From SFLA01 sp964485815 (GTDB lineage: Bacteria > Bacillota > Clostridia > Oscillospirales > CAG-382): a stretch of 64,000 bases of DNA. Positions within the stretch are counted from its first letter, which is position 1; every line of letters starts with the position of its first letter. The notes below the pieces were generated by a model that saw nothing but the letters and a program-made list of their open reading frames with translations, was not told where the DNA came from and made no database searches. Location: positions 8,847 through 72,846 of the forward strand of contig CAZAJX010000004.1 in the NCBI GenBank assembly GCA_964485815.1, written 5' to 3'. The position numbers and the translations under genes are program-made. This document shows, one piece after another, positions 35,402 to 44,511 of the stretch.

Positions 35402-36169
35402 ATGCGAATAGTAATTAAGATTGGAACAAGTACCCTTGCGCACCCTACGGGACATCTTAATATCCGCCGCGTCGAAGAAATGTGTAAGATAATCAGCGAT
35501 ATGAAAAACGCGGGCAATAACGTAATACTTGTTTCCTCCGGTGCTATCGGAATGGGCGTAGGCAAATTGGGGCTTTCTGCCCGCCCTTCGGATATTCCCA
35601 CAAAGCAGGCTGCTGCGGCTGTCGGTCAATGCGAGCTTATGTATACATATGACAGAATATTCAGCCAGTATCATCATACCGTAGCACAGCTTCTTATTAC
35701 GGGTGAAGACGTTAAAAACGAAATCCGTCATAACAATTTCAACAACACTTTGGAGCGACTTCTTGAATTAAACGCGATTCCTGTTATAAACGAAAACGAT
35801 ACAGTTGCTACCGAGGAGATAGTTATCGGTGATAACGATACGCTGGCGGCGATCGTCGCTTGCTCGGTTAAAGCCGATAAGCTCGTATTGCTTTCGGATA
35901 TTGACGGACTGTATACCGCAGATCCTCATACCGACCCCGATGCACGCCTTATATCTGTAGTAAACGATCTCGATGATACTATTCTTTCTCTTGCGGGCGG
36001 CACTGCATCCGATCAAGGCACCGGCGGTATGGTTACCAAACTTCAAGCCGCCAAGATATGTATGGAATGCGGTTGTGAAATGATAATCACCAACGGAAGC
36101 CATCCCGAGAATTTGTATGATATTCTGGACGGAAAGACCGTAGGCACCACTTTTACGGAGAAAAAATAA
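35402..36169 (+). CDS. proB: Glutamate 5-kinase
   Basis: First proline step: phosphorylates glutamate gamma-carboxyl with ATP. The amino-acid kinase fold is seen in IVIKIGTSTL, VSSGAIGMGVGKLGL, NENDTVATEE, FGDNDTLAA-like IGDNDTLAAIVA and GTGGMVTKLQAA. At 255 residues it is the short form without the C-terminal PUA domain. The ATG at 35402 follows GGAGGG; an earlier ATG at 35372 lies at the transcription start and is unlikely. The stop overlaps proA (TAATG). Confidence 0.96.
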   Translation: MRIVIKIGTSTLAHPTGHLNIRRVEEMCKIISDMKNAGNNVILVSSGAIGMGVGKLGLSARPSDIPTKQAAAAVGQCELMYTYDRIFSQYHHTVAQLLITGEDVKNEIRHNNFNNTLERLLELNAIPVINENDTVATEEIVIGDNDTLAAIVACSVKADKLVLLSDIDGLYTADPHTDPDARLISVVNDLDDTILSLAGGTASDQGTGGMVTKLQAAKICMECGCEMIITNGSHPENLYDILDGKTVGTTFTEKK

Positions 36170-37419
36170 TGGTAAATTTATTCGTATCTGCAAAGGAAGC
36201 AAAGCCTCTTGTTTCCGCTTTGACTTCACAGCAAAAAAACAGTGCTCTTTCAGAAATGGCAAGGGCTTTAAGAGAGAATGTAAATGATATTCTTGCCGCA
36301 AACGCCGTCGATCTTAAAGAAGCGGAAGGGAAGATACCAAGCGTTATGCTTGACCGTCTTATGCTGGATAATTCCAGAATCGAAGGTATGGCGAAGGGAA
36401 TTGAAGATGTATCGCTCCTGCCCGATCCCGTGGGACATATTCTTGATACCTATACAAGGCAGGACGGATTGTCAATACAAAAGGTTTCCGTTCCCGTAGG
36501 AGTTATTGCCATCATATACGAAAGCCGTCCCAACGTCACCAGCGATGCCGCGGCGCTTGCTTTAAAAAGCGGAAACGTATGCATACTACGTTCCGGAAAG
36601 GAAGCCTTCAATTCGGCGAAGGCGATAGTAAACGCTTTAAAAAAAGGTCTTATAAAAGCAGGCGTGACGGAAAATGCAGTTAATCTGGTTTCCGATCCTT
36701 CCCGTGAAAGTGCAACTGCACTTATGACCGCCAACGGTTACGTTGATATGCTTATTCCCAGAGGCGGTGCGGGACTTATAAATGCTTGCGTGCGCCAAGC
36801 AACCGTTCCTTGTATCGCCACCGGCACGGGAATATGCCACGTATACGTTGAGAAAACCGCAGATATCGATACGGCATTAAAGATAGTTGAAAACGCAAAA
36901 ACAAGCCGTCCCAGCGTTTGTAATGCTATGGAGGTCTTGTTGGTGGACCGGGATATCGCTCCCGAACTTTTACCCCGTTTACACAAGACTTTGGTAGAAG
37001 ACAGAAATATTAAGCATCTTGTTCCCGTGGAATTAAGACTTGACAAAAATGCGGCGATGATCATCGAAGGCATACCTGCTTCGGAAAAGGATTTTGACAC
37101 CGAATTTTTGGATTATATTCTTGCGGTGAAAGTAGTTGAAAATACCAAAGAGGCAATTGAGCATATATCCGCTCATTCCACAGGGCACAGCGAAGCTATT
37201 GTTTCCAACGATACCGTTGCACAGCAGTTGTTCGTATCTTCCGTCGATAGCGCCGCGGTTTACGTAAACGCTTCTACCCGTTTTACTGACGGCGGTGAAT
37301 TCGGTTTGGGATGCGAAATGGGCATTTCCACACAAAAGCTTCACGCAAGAGGACCTATGGGACTTAAGGAACTTACCACATACAAATATGTAATTCACGG
37401 AGAAGGACATATAAGATAA
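36169..37419 (+). CDS. proA: Gamma-glutamyl phosphate reductase
   Basis: NADPH-dependent reductase that makes glutamate-5-semialdehyde from the ProB product. Aldehyde-dehydrogenase-like family, 416 residues. PVGVIAIIYESRPNVTSDAAAL and the catalytic Cys segment RPSVCNAMEVLLV are clear, with NASTRFTDGGEFGLGCEMGIS near the C-terminus. It is coupled to proB, with which it forms a channelled complex in other bacteria. Confidence 0.97.
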   Translation: MVNLFVSAKEAKPLVSALTSQQKNSALSEMARALRENVNDILAANAVDLKEAEGKIPSVMLDRLMLDNSRIEGMAKGIEDVSLLPDPVGHILDTYTRQDGLSIQKVSVPVGVIAIIYESRPNVTSDAAALALKSGNVCILRSGKEAFNSAKAIVNALKKGLIKAGVTENAVNLVSDPSRESATALMTANGYVDMLIPRGGAGLINACVRQATVPCIATGTGICHVYVEKTADIDTALKIVENAKTSRPSVCNAMEVLLVDRDIAPELLPRLHKTLVEDRNIKHLVPVELRLDKNAAMIIEGIPASEKDFDTEFLDYILAVKVVENTKEAIEHISAHSTGHSEAIVSNDTVAQQLFVSSVDSAAVYVNASTRFTDGGEFGLGCEMGISTQKLHARGPMGLKELTTYKYVIHGEGHIR

Positions 37420-37429
37420 GGAGAATAGT

Positions 37430-38221
37430 ATGAAGTACGGTTTTATCGGTTGCGGTAATATGGGAAGCGCCGTGGCATACGCGCTTTCAAAAACCACCAC
37501 TGATTTTGCGGTTACCGACCGTTCCGGAAAAGCAAAAGGCTTTGCCGACAGCATCGGCTGTAAATACACGGATATAAATACCGTCGCAAGTGAATGTGAA
37601 AATATATTTCTTTGCGTAAAGCCTCAGATGATGGGAGCTGTGTTAAGGGGAATTTCGGATATTCTCAAAGAAAAAAAGCCCGTTCTCGTCACTATGGCGG
37701 CAGGGCTTACCACCGAAAAAATATGCGAAATGGCGGGAGAAAAGCTTCCCGTTATCCGCATAATGCCCAATACTCCCGTAATTGTCGGCAAGGGCGTGAT
37801 TTTGTATTGCGGCAACGATTTTGTTTCCGATGAAAAGTTAAAGGATTTCATATCCGATTTAAGCTGTGCGGGTAAATTTGATAAACTGCCCGAAAATCTT
37901 TTCGATGCGGCTACTTCCTTAACGGGATGCGGTCCTGCATATGCGTATATGTTTATTGAAGCTCTTGCTGATGGTGCCGTTTCCTGCGGAATCCCCCGTA
38001 ACAAAGCAATAGAATATGCGGCAAATGTTCTTGTGGGAGCCGCAGAGATGGTTATGTCCACCGGCGAACATCCGTCAAAGCTAAAGGATAACGTTTGTTC
38101 TCCCGGAGGAAGCACTATCGCCGGTGTGAGATCGCTGGAGGCTAATGGCTTCAGAGGCGCTGTTATCGATTGTATAATGGCGGCAAATGAACGAAATAAA
38201 GAATTAGGAAAAATGAACTGA
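37430..38221 (+). CDS. proC: Pyrroline-5-carboxylate reductase
   Basis: Final proline step, reducing pyrroline-5-carboxylate with NAD(P)H. The N-terminal Rossmann motif is GFIGCGNMGSAVA. IRIMPNTPVIVGKG, LTGCGPAYAYMFIEALADGAV and the C-terminal SPGGSTIAGVRSLE are family signatures. 263 residues. It closes the proBAC set, 10 nt after proA, and ilvE follows closely, so readthrough is likely. Confidence 0.96.
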   Translation: MKYGFIGCGNMGSAVAYALSKTTTDFAVTDRSGKAKGFADSIGCKYTDINTVASECENIFLCVKPQMMGAVLRGISDILKEKKPVLVTMAAGLTTEKICEMAGEKLPVIRIMPNTPVIVGKGVILYCGNDFVSDEKLKDFISDLSCAGKFDKLPENLFDAATSLTGCGPAYAYMFIEALADGAVSCGIPRNKAIEYAANVLVGAAEMVMSTGEHPSKLKDNVCSPGGSTIAGVRSLEANGFRGAVIDCIMAANERNKELGKMN

Positions 38222-38233
38222 GGAGAAATGAAA

Positions 38234-39253
38234 ATGAAAAACATAGATTGGTCAAATATCGGATTCGGTTATATTAAAACGGATCTCCGTTACGTTTCGA
38301 ATTATAAAAACGGTGAGTGGGACGAAGGCTGTCTTACAGAGGATGCAAATATTACCATGAACGAGTGCGCTTGCGTTTTGCAGTATGCCCAGACCTGCTT
38401 CGAAGGACTGAAGGCGTATACAACTGCAGACGGAAAGATAGTTTGTTTCCGTCCCGATCTTAACGCTTCCCGTATGGCTGATTCCTGCCGCAGAATGAAA
38501 ATGCCTGTTTTCCCCGAAGAAAGATTTGTGGAGGCGGTAGTGAAAACGGTTGAGGCTAACTCCGAGTGGGTTCCTCCTTACGGTTCCGGCGCATCGCTCT
38601 ATCTCCGTCCTTATATGTTCGGCTATGATTCCATCATCGGTGTGAAGCCTGCCAACGAATTCCAGTTCAGAATTTTTGCTACTCCCGTGGGACCTTATTT
38701 CAAGGGCGGTGTTCGCGCGCTTACCCTTCGTATTTCCGATTTCGACCGTGCGGCTCCCAGAGGTACGGGACATATCAAAGCGGGCTTGAACTACGCTATG
38801 AGCCTTTACGCTATTGTTGACGCCCACGAGCAGGGATATGACGAAAATGTTTATCTGGATTCCGCTACCCGCACTCACATTGAAGAAACGGGAGGCGCAA
38901 ATATAATCTTCGTTACCAAGGATGGTAAGCTGGTTACACCCAAGTCCGATACTATTTTGCCTTCCATTACCCGCCGCTCGCTCCTTCAGGTTGCAAAGGA
39001 TTACCTCGGTATGGAAGTGGAGGAAAGGGAAGTATCCCTTGCTGAAATAGGTGAATTTGCGGAATGCGGACTTTGCGGAACCGCCGCCGTAATTTCTCCC
39101 GTCGGCAAGATCGTGGACCACGGTAAGGAGTATTCCTTCAATATCGGTGAAAGCGGAATGGGCGATACGGTTAAGAAACTGTACGATACGCTTACAGGTA
39201 TTCAGATGGGTACCGTTACACCTCCCGAAGGATGGGTCAAGGTAATAAAATAA
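38234..39253 (+). CDS. ilvE: Branched-chain amino acid aminotransferase
   Basis: PLP fold-type IV transaminase for the last step to leucine, isoleucine and valine. It belongs to the longer, eukaryote-like group (about 340 residues). QTCFEGLKAY, RPYMFGYDSIIGVKP and the PLP lysine in GTGHIKAGLNYAMSL are visible, with ATRTHIEETGGANIIFV further on. The ATG at 38234 is 8 nt behind AGGAG; the ATG at 38228 is too close. It is separated from the main ilv-leu operon by a strong promoter. Confidence 0.95.
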   Translation: MKNIDWSNIGFGYIKTDLRYVSNYKNGEWDEGCLTEDANITMNECACVLQYAQTCFEGLKAYTTADGKIVCFRPDLNASRMADSCRRMKMPVFPEERFVEAVVKTVEANSEWVPPYGSGASLYLRPYMFGYDSIIGVKPANEFQFRIFATPVGPYFKGGVRALTLRISDFDRAAPRGTGHIKAGLNYAMSLYAIVDAHEQGYDENVYLDSATRTHIEETGGANIIFVTKDGKLVTPKSDTILPSITRRSLLQVAKDYLGMEVEEREVSLAEIGEFAECGLCGTAAVISPVGKIVDHGKEYSFNIGESGMGDTVKKLYDTLTGIQMGTVTPPEGWVKVIK

Positions 39254-39297
39254 CTGAATAATTATTTCAAAATAAAGAATAATATTTCGTTTTTCCC

Positions 39298-39326
39298 TTG
39301 ACATATATTTACTTTAATGTTATAAT
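39298..39326 (+). promoter_or_regulatory. Consensus sigma-A promoter of the ilv-leu operon
   Basis: TTGACA (39298-39303), 17 nt, TATAAT (39321-39326): a perfect consensus promoter, the strongest seen in the window. Transcription should begin near 39333, leaving a leader of about 146 nt before ilvA. Confidence 0.88.
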
Positions 39327-39342
39327 CATTCAATACTATATA

Positions 39343-39387
39343 ATGCACAGTTTTTTTGATTTTTCACGGCAAACAGAACGGTATTGA
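39343..39387 (+). other. Possible 14-codon leader ORF before ilvA
   Basis: An ATG-started frame of 14 codons (MHSFFDFSRQTERY) lies about 10 nt after the predicted transcription start and ends at TGA. There is no ribosome site and no run of Ile, Leu or Val codons, so a classical attenuation peptide is not supported. Weak evidence. Confidence 0.2.
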
Positions 39388-39407
39388 CTATTTATTAATT
39401 TTAAGGT

Positions 39408-39434
39408 CCCTCTCTCTTTGCGTAAGAGAGAGGG
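39408..39434 (+). promoter_or_regulatory. Strong hairpin in the ilvA leader
   Basis: Perfect 11-bp stem CCCTCTCTCTT (39408-39418) / AAGAGAGAGGG (39424-39434) with the loop TGCGT. It is followed by GCTTCTTATATT, not a T run, so it is not a standard terminator. No T-box sequence (GGTGGNACC) accompanies it. It probably affects leader stability or regulation. Confidence 0.6.
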
Positions 39435-39478
39435 GCTTCTTATATTACGAATCCGCCCGAAAGGAAGCTTTTATACAT

Positions 39479-40678
39479 ATGGTTACTATCGATAAAATTT
39501 TCCACGCATCAACAGTTCTTAAAAATATCATACGTCCTACTCCCTTGGCAAAGGCGTACGGTATCGCTCCCGCTTGCGATCTGTACTTCAAGCCCGAGAA
39601 TTTGCAAAACACGGGCTCCTTTAAGCTAAGAGGCTCGGGATATAAGATAGCTATGCTGTCTGATGAAGAAAAGGCAAAGGGCGTTATAGCCTGCTCTGCG
39701 GGAAACCACGCGCAAGGCGTTGCTCTGGCTGCTTCCAAATGCGGTATATCTTCTCTTATCTGCCTGCCCGATAACGCACCTATTTCAAAAATAGAAGCAA
39801 CAAAAAGCTATGGTGCAAGCGTTTGTCTTGTTGAAGGTTGTTATGACGATGCGTATAACAAAGCTATGTCGTTAAAAGATGAATTGGGACTTACCTTCGT
39901 CCATCCTTTTGATGATGAAAACGTCATTGCAGGTCAGGGTACTATAGGTCTTGAGATCGTAAATGATATTGACAATATCGATGCGGTTATCGTTCCTATC
40001 GGCGGCGGCGGACTTATTTCCGGCGTAGCATATGCTATCAAAGCAATCAATCCCCGTATCAAGGTGTACGGCGTTCAGGCGGCTGGCGCGGCAAGTATGT
40101 ATAATTCCGTTAACGGCGGCGCAATACAAACTCTTTCTTCCGTTTCCACCATAGCAGACGGTATTGCCGTAAAACGCCCCGGTGACAATACTTTTGAAAT
40201 GGTCAGCAAATATGTTGACGATATCGCCCTCGTTACCGAAGATGAAATATCCTCTGCTATCCTCGCTCTTATCGAAAAGCAAAAAATGATAGCCGAAGGC
40301 GCAGGCGCTGTTTCCGTAGCGGCGGCAATGTTCAATAAATTCCCCATAGCGGGCAAAAAGGTCGTAAGCGTTGTTTCCGGCGGTAATATAGATGTTACCA
40401 GCCTTTCCCGTGTTATTGAGCGCGGTCTTATGAAGTCGGGCAGAAGTTCAAGTCTGCTTATCGAGCTTGTTGATAAACCCGGTCAGCTTAAGGACGTTTC
40501 CCGTATTATCGCTGATTGCGGCGGTAACGTTACAAGCGTACACCACGAGCGTAACGGCAACACAGAGAGCATAAACGGCTGTTACCTCCGTATCGTTATG
40601 GAAACCCGTGATTACGATCACGTTCGTCAGATTACCGAAGCTCTTAAAAACGAAGGCTTCAAAATTGTAGAGGAGTAG
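39479..40678 (+). CDS. ilvA: Threonine ammonia-lyase
   Basis: PLP-dependent threonine deaminase producing 2-oxobutanoate for isoleucine. The PLP lysine lies in NTGSFKLRGSGYKI, and IPIGGGGLISG-type and SGGNIDV loops follow. A single C-terminal ACT domain (about 325-399, LLIELVDKPGQLKDVSRII) places it in the short IlvA/TdcB-like group with one ACT domain. The start is the ATG at 39479 after AAGGA; an upstream in-frame extension would run through the leader hairpin. It is followed 6 nt later by ridA. Confidence 0.93.
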   Translation: MVTIDKIFHASTVLKNIIRPTPLAKAYGIAPACDLYFKPENLQNTGSFKLRGSGYKIAMLSDEEKAKGVIACSAGNHAQGVALAASKCGISSLICLPDNAPISKIEATKSYGASVCLVEGCYDDAYNKAMSLKDELGLTFVHPFDDENVIAGQGTIGLEIVNDIDNIDAVIVPIGGGGLISGVAYAIKAINPRIKVYGVQAAGAASMYNSVNGGAIQTLSSVSTIADGIAVKRPGDNTFEMVSKYVDDIALVTEDEISSAILALIEKQKMIAEGAGAVSVAAAMFNKFPIAGKKVVSVVSGGNIDVTSLSRVIERGLMKSGRSSSLLIELVDKPGQLKDVSRIIADCGGNVTSVHHERNGNTESINGCYLRIVMETRDYDHVRQITEALKNEGFKIVEE

Positions 40679-40684
40679 ATTATT

Positions 40685-41056
40685 ATGGAATACATATACA
40701 CCAAAAACGCCCCCGACGCTATCGGACCTTATTCTCAGGGTATGGTAGTCGGTAATTTAGTGTTTACATCGGGTCAGATCGCAATCAATCCCGCAAGCGG
40801 CGCCGTTGAAGCAACTACCATCCAGGAACAGACCGAGCAGGTTTGCAAAAATCTTTCCGCAGTTCTTGAGGCGGCGGGAACAAGTCTTGAAAAGGTTGTG
40901 AAAACCACCTGCTTTTTAAGCGATATGGCAGATTTTGCCGCTTTTAACGAAATATACGGCAAATATTTTACGGGCAAGCCCGCCCGCTCCTGCGTAGCTG
41001 TAAAAACACTACCCAAGAACGTTCTTGTTGAGGTAGAGGCTATAGCGGAAAAATAA
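40685..41056 (+). CDS. ridA: Reactive intermediate deaminase RidA
   Basis: YjgF/YER057c/UK114 protein of 123 residues. RidA hydrolyses enamine/imine intermediates released by PLP enzymes such as threonine dehydratase, protecting other PLP enzymes. Key segments: DAIGPYSQGMVVGNLVFTSGQI, the catalytic Arg in KPARSCVAV, and LPKNVLVEVEAIA at the end. Placement directly behind ilvA fits this role exactly. Confidence 0.96.
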   Translation: MEYIYTKNAPDAIGPYSQGMVVGNLVFTSGQIAINPASGAVEATTIQEQTEQVCKNLSAVLEAAGTSLEKVVKTTCFLSDMADFAAFNEIYGKYFTGKPARSCVAVKTLPKNVLVEVEAIAEK

Positions 41057-41080
41057 AGCGCATATTCCAAGGAGCAAAAA

Positions 41081-42742
41081 ATGAACAGCAGTAAATACAG
41101 TATAGGATATTTTCCCGCACCGGGAAACCATTGTAAATGGGTAAACAAGGACCATATTGAAAAAGCACCCCGTTGGTGCAGTGTTGACCTGCGTGACGGC
41201 AACCAATCTCTTGTTATCCCTATGAGTCTTGAGGAAAAGCTTGAATTTTATAAGCTTTTGCTGGCGGTAGGATTTAAAGAGATCGAAGTGGGCTTTCCTG
41301 CGGCTTCCGAAACGGAATATGAATTTTTGCGTACACTTATCGAAAAAGATATGATCCCTTCGGACGTTACCGTTCAGGTGCTTACCCAGTGCAGAGAACA
41401 CATTATCCGCAAAACCTTTGATGCCTGCAAGGGTGCACCCAACGCAATTATTCATTTCTATAATTCCGTAAGCGTTGCCCAGCGTGAGCAGGTGTTCAGA
41501 AAATCCAAAGAAGAAATAAAGCAGATCGCTATTGACGGTGCGCGGCTTGTAAAACGCCTCGCATCCGAATATGAAGGCAATTTCCGCTTTGAATATTCTC
41601 CCGAAAGCTTTACGGGCACCGAGCCCGAATACGCTTTGGAGGTCTGCAACGCAGTTCTGGATGTGCTTGAGCCTTCCGAAACCAATAACGTTATCATTAA
41701 TCTTCCCGTTACCGTGGAAATGAGTCTGCCTCACGTCTACGCTAACCAGGTTGAATATATGAGCGAAAATCTCAAATACCGTGAATTTGTAACCCTTTCT
41801 CTCCATCCTCATAACGATAGAGGCACGGGCGTTGCGGATACCGAGCTTGCCTTGCTTGCAGGCGCGGACCGTGTCGAAGGTACTCTTTTCGGTAACGGCG
41901 AGCGCACGGGAAACGTGGATATCATTACTCTTGCAATGAATATGTATTCCCACGGCGTCGACCCCGAGCTTGATTTCTCCAATATGCCCGAAATCGTTGC
42001 AACCTACGAAAAATGCACACGTATGCACGTTTACGAAAGAAGTCCTTATGCAGGCGCATTGGTATTTGCCGCTTTTTCGGGAAGTCATCAGGATGCTATC
42101 GCAAAGGGTATGAAATGGCGTGAGGAAAAGAATCTTACACAGTGGACCGTTCCTTACATTCCCATCGATCCCAAGGATATAAACCGTACATACGATGCGG
42201 ATGTTATCCGTGTCAATTCACAAAGCGGTAAAGGCGGTATCGGCTATCTGTTGGAGCAGACTTACGGCTATGTTCTGCCTCCTAAAATGCGGGAGCATTT
42301 CAGCTATGCTTGCAAAAACGTATCCGATCACGACCACCGTGAGCTTAAGACTCACGATGTTTTGAAAGTGTTTACAGATAATTACCTTAATCTCGTGAGT
42401 CCCGTATCCATTTCCAATATGAGCTTTGTTCAGAAGGAAGGCGGAGTGGACGCATACGTTACCTTCAAAAAGGACGGCAAAAAGACTACCGTTCACACCC
42501 AAGGAAACGGCTCTCTCGATGCGGTAAGTAACGCACTGAAGGAATATACGGACGATACTTACGTTCTCAAGGTTTATACCGAGCACAGCTTGGAAGGCAA
42601 GAGCTCGGATGCCACAGCCGCCGCTTATATCGGAATTGAGGATAAAAGCGGTAATATGCACTGGGGTGCAGGTACGGATACCGATATTATCCGTGCAAGT
42701 ATTCATGCATTGTTAAGTGCGTATAACAATATGATCAGATAA
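41081..42742 (+). CDS. leuA: 2-isopropylmalate synthase (type 2)
   Basis: Condenses acetyl-CoA and 2-oxoisovalerate, the first leucine-specific step. RWCSVDLRDGNQSL is the metal- and substrate-binding start of the long, fungal/actinobacterial-type LeuA family; SLHPHNDRGTGVA and GTLFGNGERTGNVD are the other signatures. The C-terminal regulatory domain (about 430-553) normally mediates leucine feedback. It is 553 residues, behind AAGGAG. The homologue with shorter LeuA is excluded by the N-terminal motif. Confidence 0.95.
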   Translation: MNSSKYSIGYFPAPGNHCKWVNKDHIEKAPRWCSVDLRDGNQSLVIPMSLEEKLEFYKLLLAVGFKEIEVGFPAASETEYEFLRTLIEKDMIPSDVTVQVLTQCREHIIRKTFDACKGAPNAIIHFYNSVSVAQREQVFRKSKEEIKQIAIDGARLVKRLASEYEGNFRFEYSPESFTGTEPEYALEVCNAVLDVLEPSETNNVIINLPVTVEMSLPHVYANQVEYMSENLKYREFVTLSLHPHNDRGTGVADTELALLAGADRVEGTLFGNGERTGNVDIITLAMNMYSHGVDPELDFSNMPEIVATYEKCTRMHVYERSPYAGALVFAAFSGSHQDAIAKGMKWREEKNLTQWTVPYIPIDPKDINRTYDADVIRVNSQSGKGGIGYLLEQTYGYVLPPKMREHFSYACKNVSDHDHRELKTHDVLKVFTDNYLNLVSPVSISNMSFVQKEGGVDAYVTFKKDGKKTTVHTQGNGSLDAVSNALKEYTDDTYVLKVYTEHSLEGKSSDATAAAYIGIEDKSGNMHWGAGTDTDIIRASIHALLSAYNNMIR

Positions 42743-42757
42743 AAGGAGTCAATTACC

Positions 42758-44017
42758 ATGGGCATGACCATGACTCAAAAAATACTCGCCGCCCACGCGG
42801 GACTTGAAAGTGTCAGTGCGGGACAGCTTATCAGCGCCAAGCTTGATATTGTTCTCGGTAACGATATTACAACTCCCGTAGCGGTAAATGAATTCAAAAA
42901 AGCGGGATTTGATTCCGTTTTCAATAAAGATAAGATCGCTATAGTGCTGGATCACTTCGTTCCCAATAAGGATATTAAAGCCGCAGAGCAGTCCAAACAG
43001 TGCCGCGAATTTGCTCTTGCACATAGTGTAAGTCATTTTTATGACGTGGGCAAAATGGGCATAGAGCATGCGCTTCTTCCCGAGCAGGGCGTGGTTACCG
43101 CAGGCGATTGCATTATCGGCGCGGACAGCCACACTTGTACTTACGGCGCGCTGGGTGCTTTTTCCACGGGTGTGGGAAGCACGGATATGGCGGCAGGAAT
43201 GGCAACGGGAACCGCTTGGTTCAAGGTGCCCTCCGCTATCAAGTTTGTTCTTAAAGGCAAGCTTTCTCCTTACTGCAGCGGCAAGGACGTTATACTTACT
43301 ATCATAGGTATGATAGGTGTTGACGGCGCATTGTACCGCAGTATGGAATTTACGGGAGATGGAGTTGCCTCTCTCAGTATGGATGACCGTCTGTGCATTT
43401 GCAATATGGCTATCGAAGCGGGCGCAAAAAACGGAATTTTCCCCGTTGACGATATAACCAAGGAATATATGGAAGGACGTTGTGAACGTACTCCCGTTAT
43501 TTACGAGGCAGACGAGGACGCAGAATACGAGCGTGTTATCGAGATCGAGCTCGCTTCTATCGTTCCCACCGTTGCTTGCCCTCATCTTCCCGAAAACACT
43601 CATCCTGCCTGCGAATTGTCCGATATAAAGATCGATCAGGTCGTTATCGGAAGCTGTACCAACGGCAGAATGGAGGATATGGAAGCAGCATTCAATATTC
43701 TTAACGGTAAAAAAATTGCAGATAACGTCCGTTGCATTATAATACCCGGAACGATGCAGATACTCCGCGAATGTGTGGAAAGGGGATACGTTACCGCATT
43801 TATTGATGCGGGCGCAGTGGTTTCCACACCCACCTGCGGACCTTGCCTCGGAGGATATATGGGCATTCTCGCCGCCGGCGAACGTTGTATTGCCACTACC
43901 AACAGAAACTTTGTGGGCAGAATGGGACACGTTGAAAGCGAAGTGTATCTCGCTTCTCCCGCAACTGCCGCCGCAAGCGCCCTTACGGGATATATTACCG
44001 ATCCGACGGAGGAATAG
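42758..44017 (+). CDS. leuC: 3-isopropylmalate dehydratase large subunit
   Basis: Aconitase-family 4Fe-4S enzyme that isomerises 2- to 3-isopropylmalate with LeuD. The three cluster cysteines are in GSCTNGR and TPTCGPCLGG. GADSHTCTYGALGAFSTGVGS-type sequence is intact. At 419 residues it is the HacA-like type 2 LeuC. ATG behind AAAAGGAG. It is followed 3 nt later by leuD. Confidence 0.96.
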   Translation: MGMTMTQKILAAHAGLESVSAGQLISAKLDIVLGNDITTPVAVNEFKKAGFDSVFNKDKIAIVLDHFVPNKDIKAAEQSKQCREFALAHSVSHFYDVGKMGIEHALLPEQGVVTAGDCIIGADSHTCTYGALGAFSTGVGSTDMAAGMATGTAWFKVPSAIKFVLKGKLSPYCSGKDVILTIIGMIGVDGALYRSMEFTGDGVASLSMDDRLCICNMAIEAGAKNGIFPVDDITKEYMEGRCERTPVIYEADEDAEYERVIEIELASIVPTVACPHLPENTHPACELSDIKIDQVVIGSCTNGRMEDMEAAFNILNGKKIADNVRCIIIPGTMQILRECVERGYVTAFIDAGAVVSTPTCGPCLGGYMGILAAGERCIATTNRNFVGRMGHVESEVYLASPATAAASALTGYITDPTEE

Positions 44018-44020
44018 TTA

Positions 44021-44506
44021 ATGGAAACAAAAGGAAAAGTTTTTAAATATCCGGATAACGTGGATACCGATGTTATCATTCCTGCCCGCTACCTTAATAC
44101 TTCGGATGCAAAGGAGCTTGCAAAGCATTGTATGGAGGATATCGACAATACCTTCGTTACCCGTGTAAACGCAGGAGATATAATCGTAGCAGGATGGAAC
44201 TTCGGCTGCGGCTCTTCCCGTGAACACGCGCCGTTGGTTATCAAGACCTGCGGAACCGGTTGTGTTATTGCAAAGAGCTTTGCCCGTATCTTTTACCGCA
44301 ATGCCATAAATATCGGTATGCCGATATTGGAGTGTGAAGAAGCGGCAGACGAGATCGAGGACGGAGATCAGGTTTCCGTTGATTTCGATACCGGAATAAT
44401 AACCAATCTTACCAAAAACAAAACTTATAAAGCGCAACCGTTTCCGTCCTTTATACAGAATATCATTCAAAAAGGCGGATTACTTACCTCTCTTAAGGAA
44501 GGCTGA
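44021..44506 (+). CDS. leuD: 3-isopropylmalate dehydratase small subunit
   Basis: Swivel-domain partner of LeuC, 161 residues. DTDVIIPARYLNT and GWNFGCGSSREHAP, with the substrate-binding Ser-Arg, are the hallmark segments. The length matches the short LeuD associated with type 2 LeuC. leuB follows after 5 nt. Confidence 0.96.
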   Translation: METKGKVFKYPDNVDTDVIIPARYLNTSDAKELAKHCMEDIDNTFVTRVNAGDIIVAGWNFGCGSSREHAPLVIKTCGTGCVIAKSFARIFYRNAINIGMPILECEEAADEIEDGDQVSVDFDTGIITNLTKNKTYKAQPFPSFIQNIIQKGGLLTSLKEG

Positions 44507-44511
44507 TAAAT

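Noticed and set aside
39356..39478. N-terminal extension of IlvA upstream of 39479
   Set aside because: It would translate through the leader hairpin and has no ribosome site; threonine deaminases align from the ATG at 39479.
39333..39478. T-box riboswitch in the ilvA leader
   Set aside because: No GGTGGNACC T-box sequence, no Stem I features in a leader this short, and no terminator T run after the hairpin.
41009..42088. Minus-strand open frame of about 359 codons opposite leuA
   Set aside because: Antisense to a clear LeuA; no start signal or domain.
42749..43930. Minus-strand open frame of about 393 codons opposite leuC
   Set aside because: Shadow of leuC; rich in His, Cys and Ser as expected from reverse-complement reading, with no family motif.
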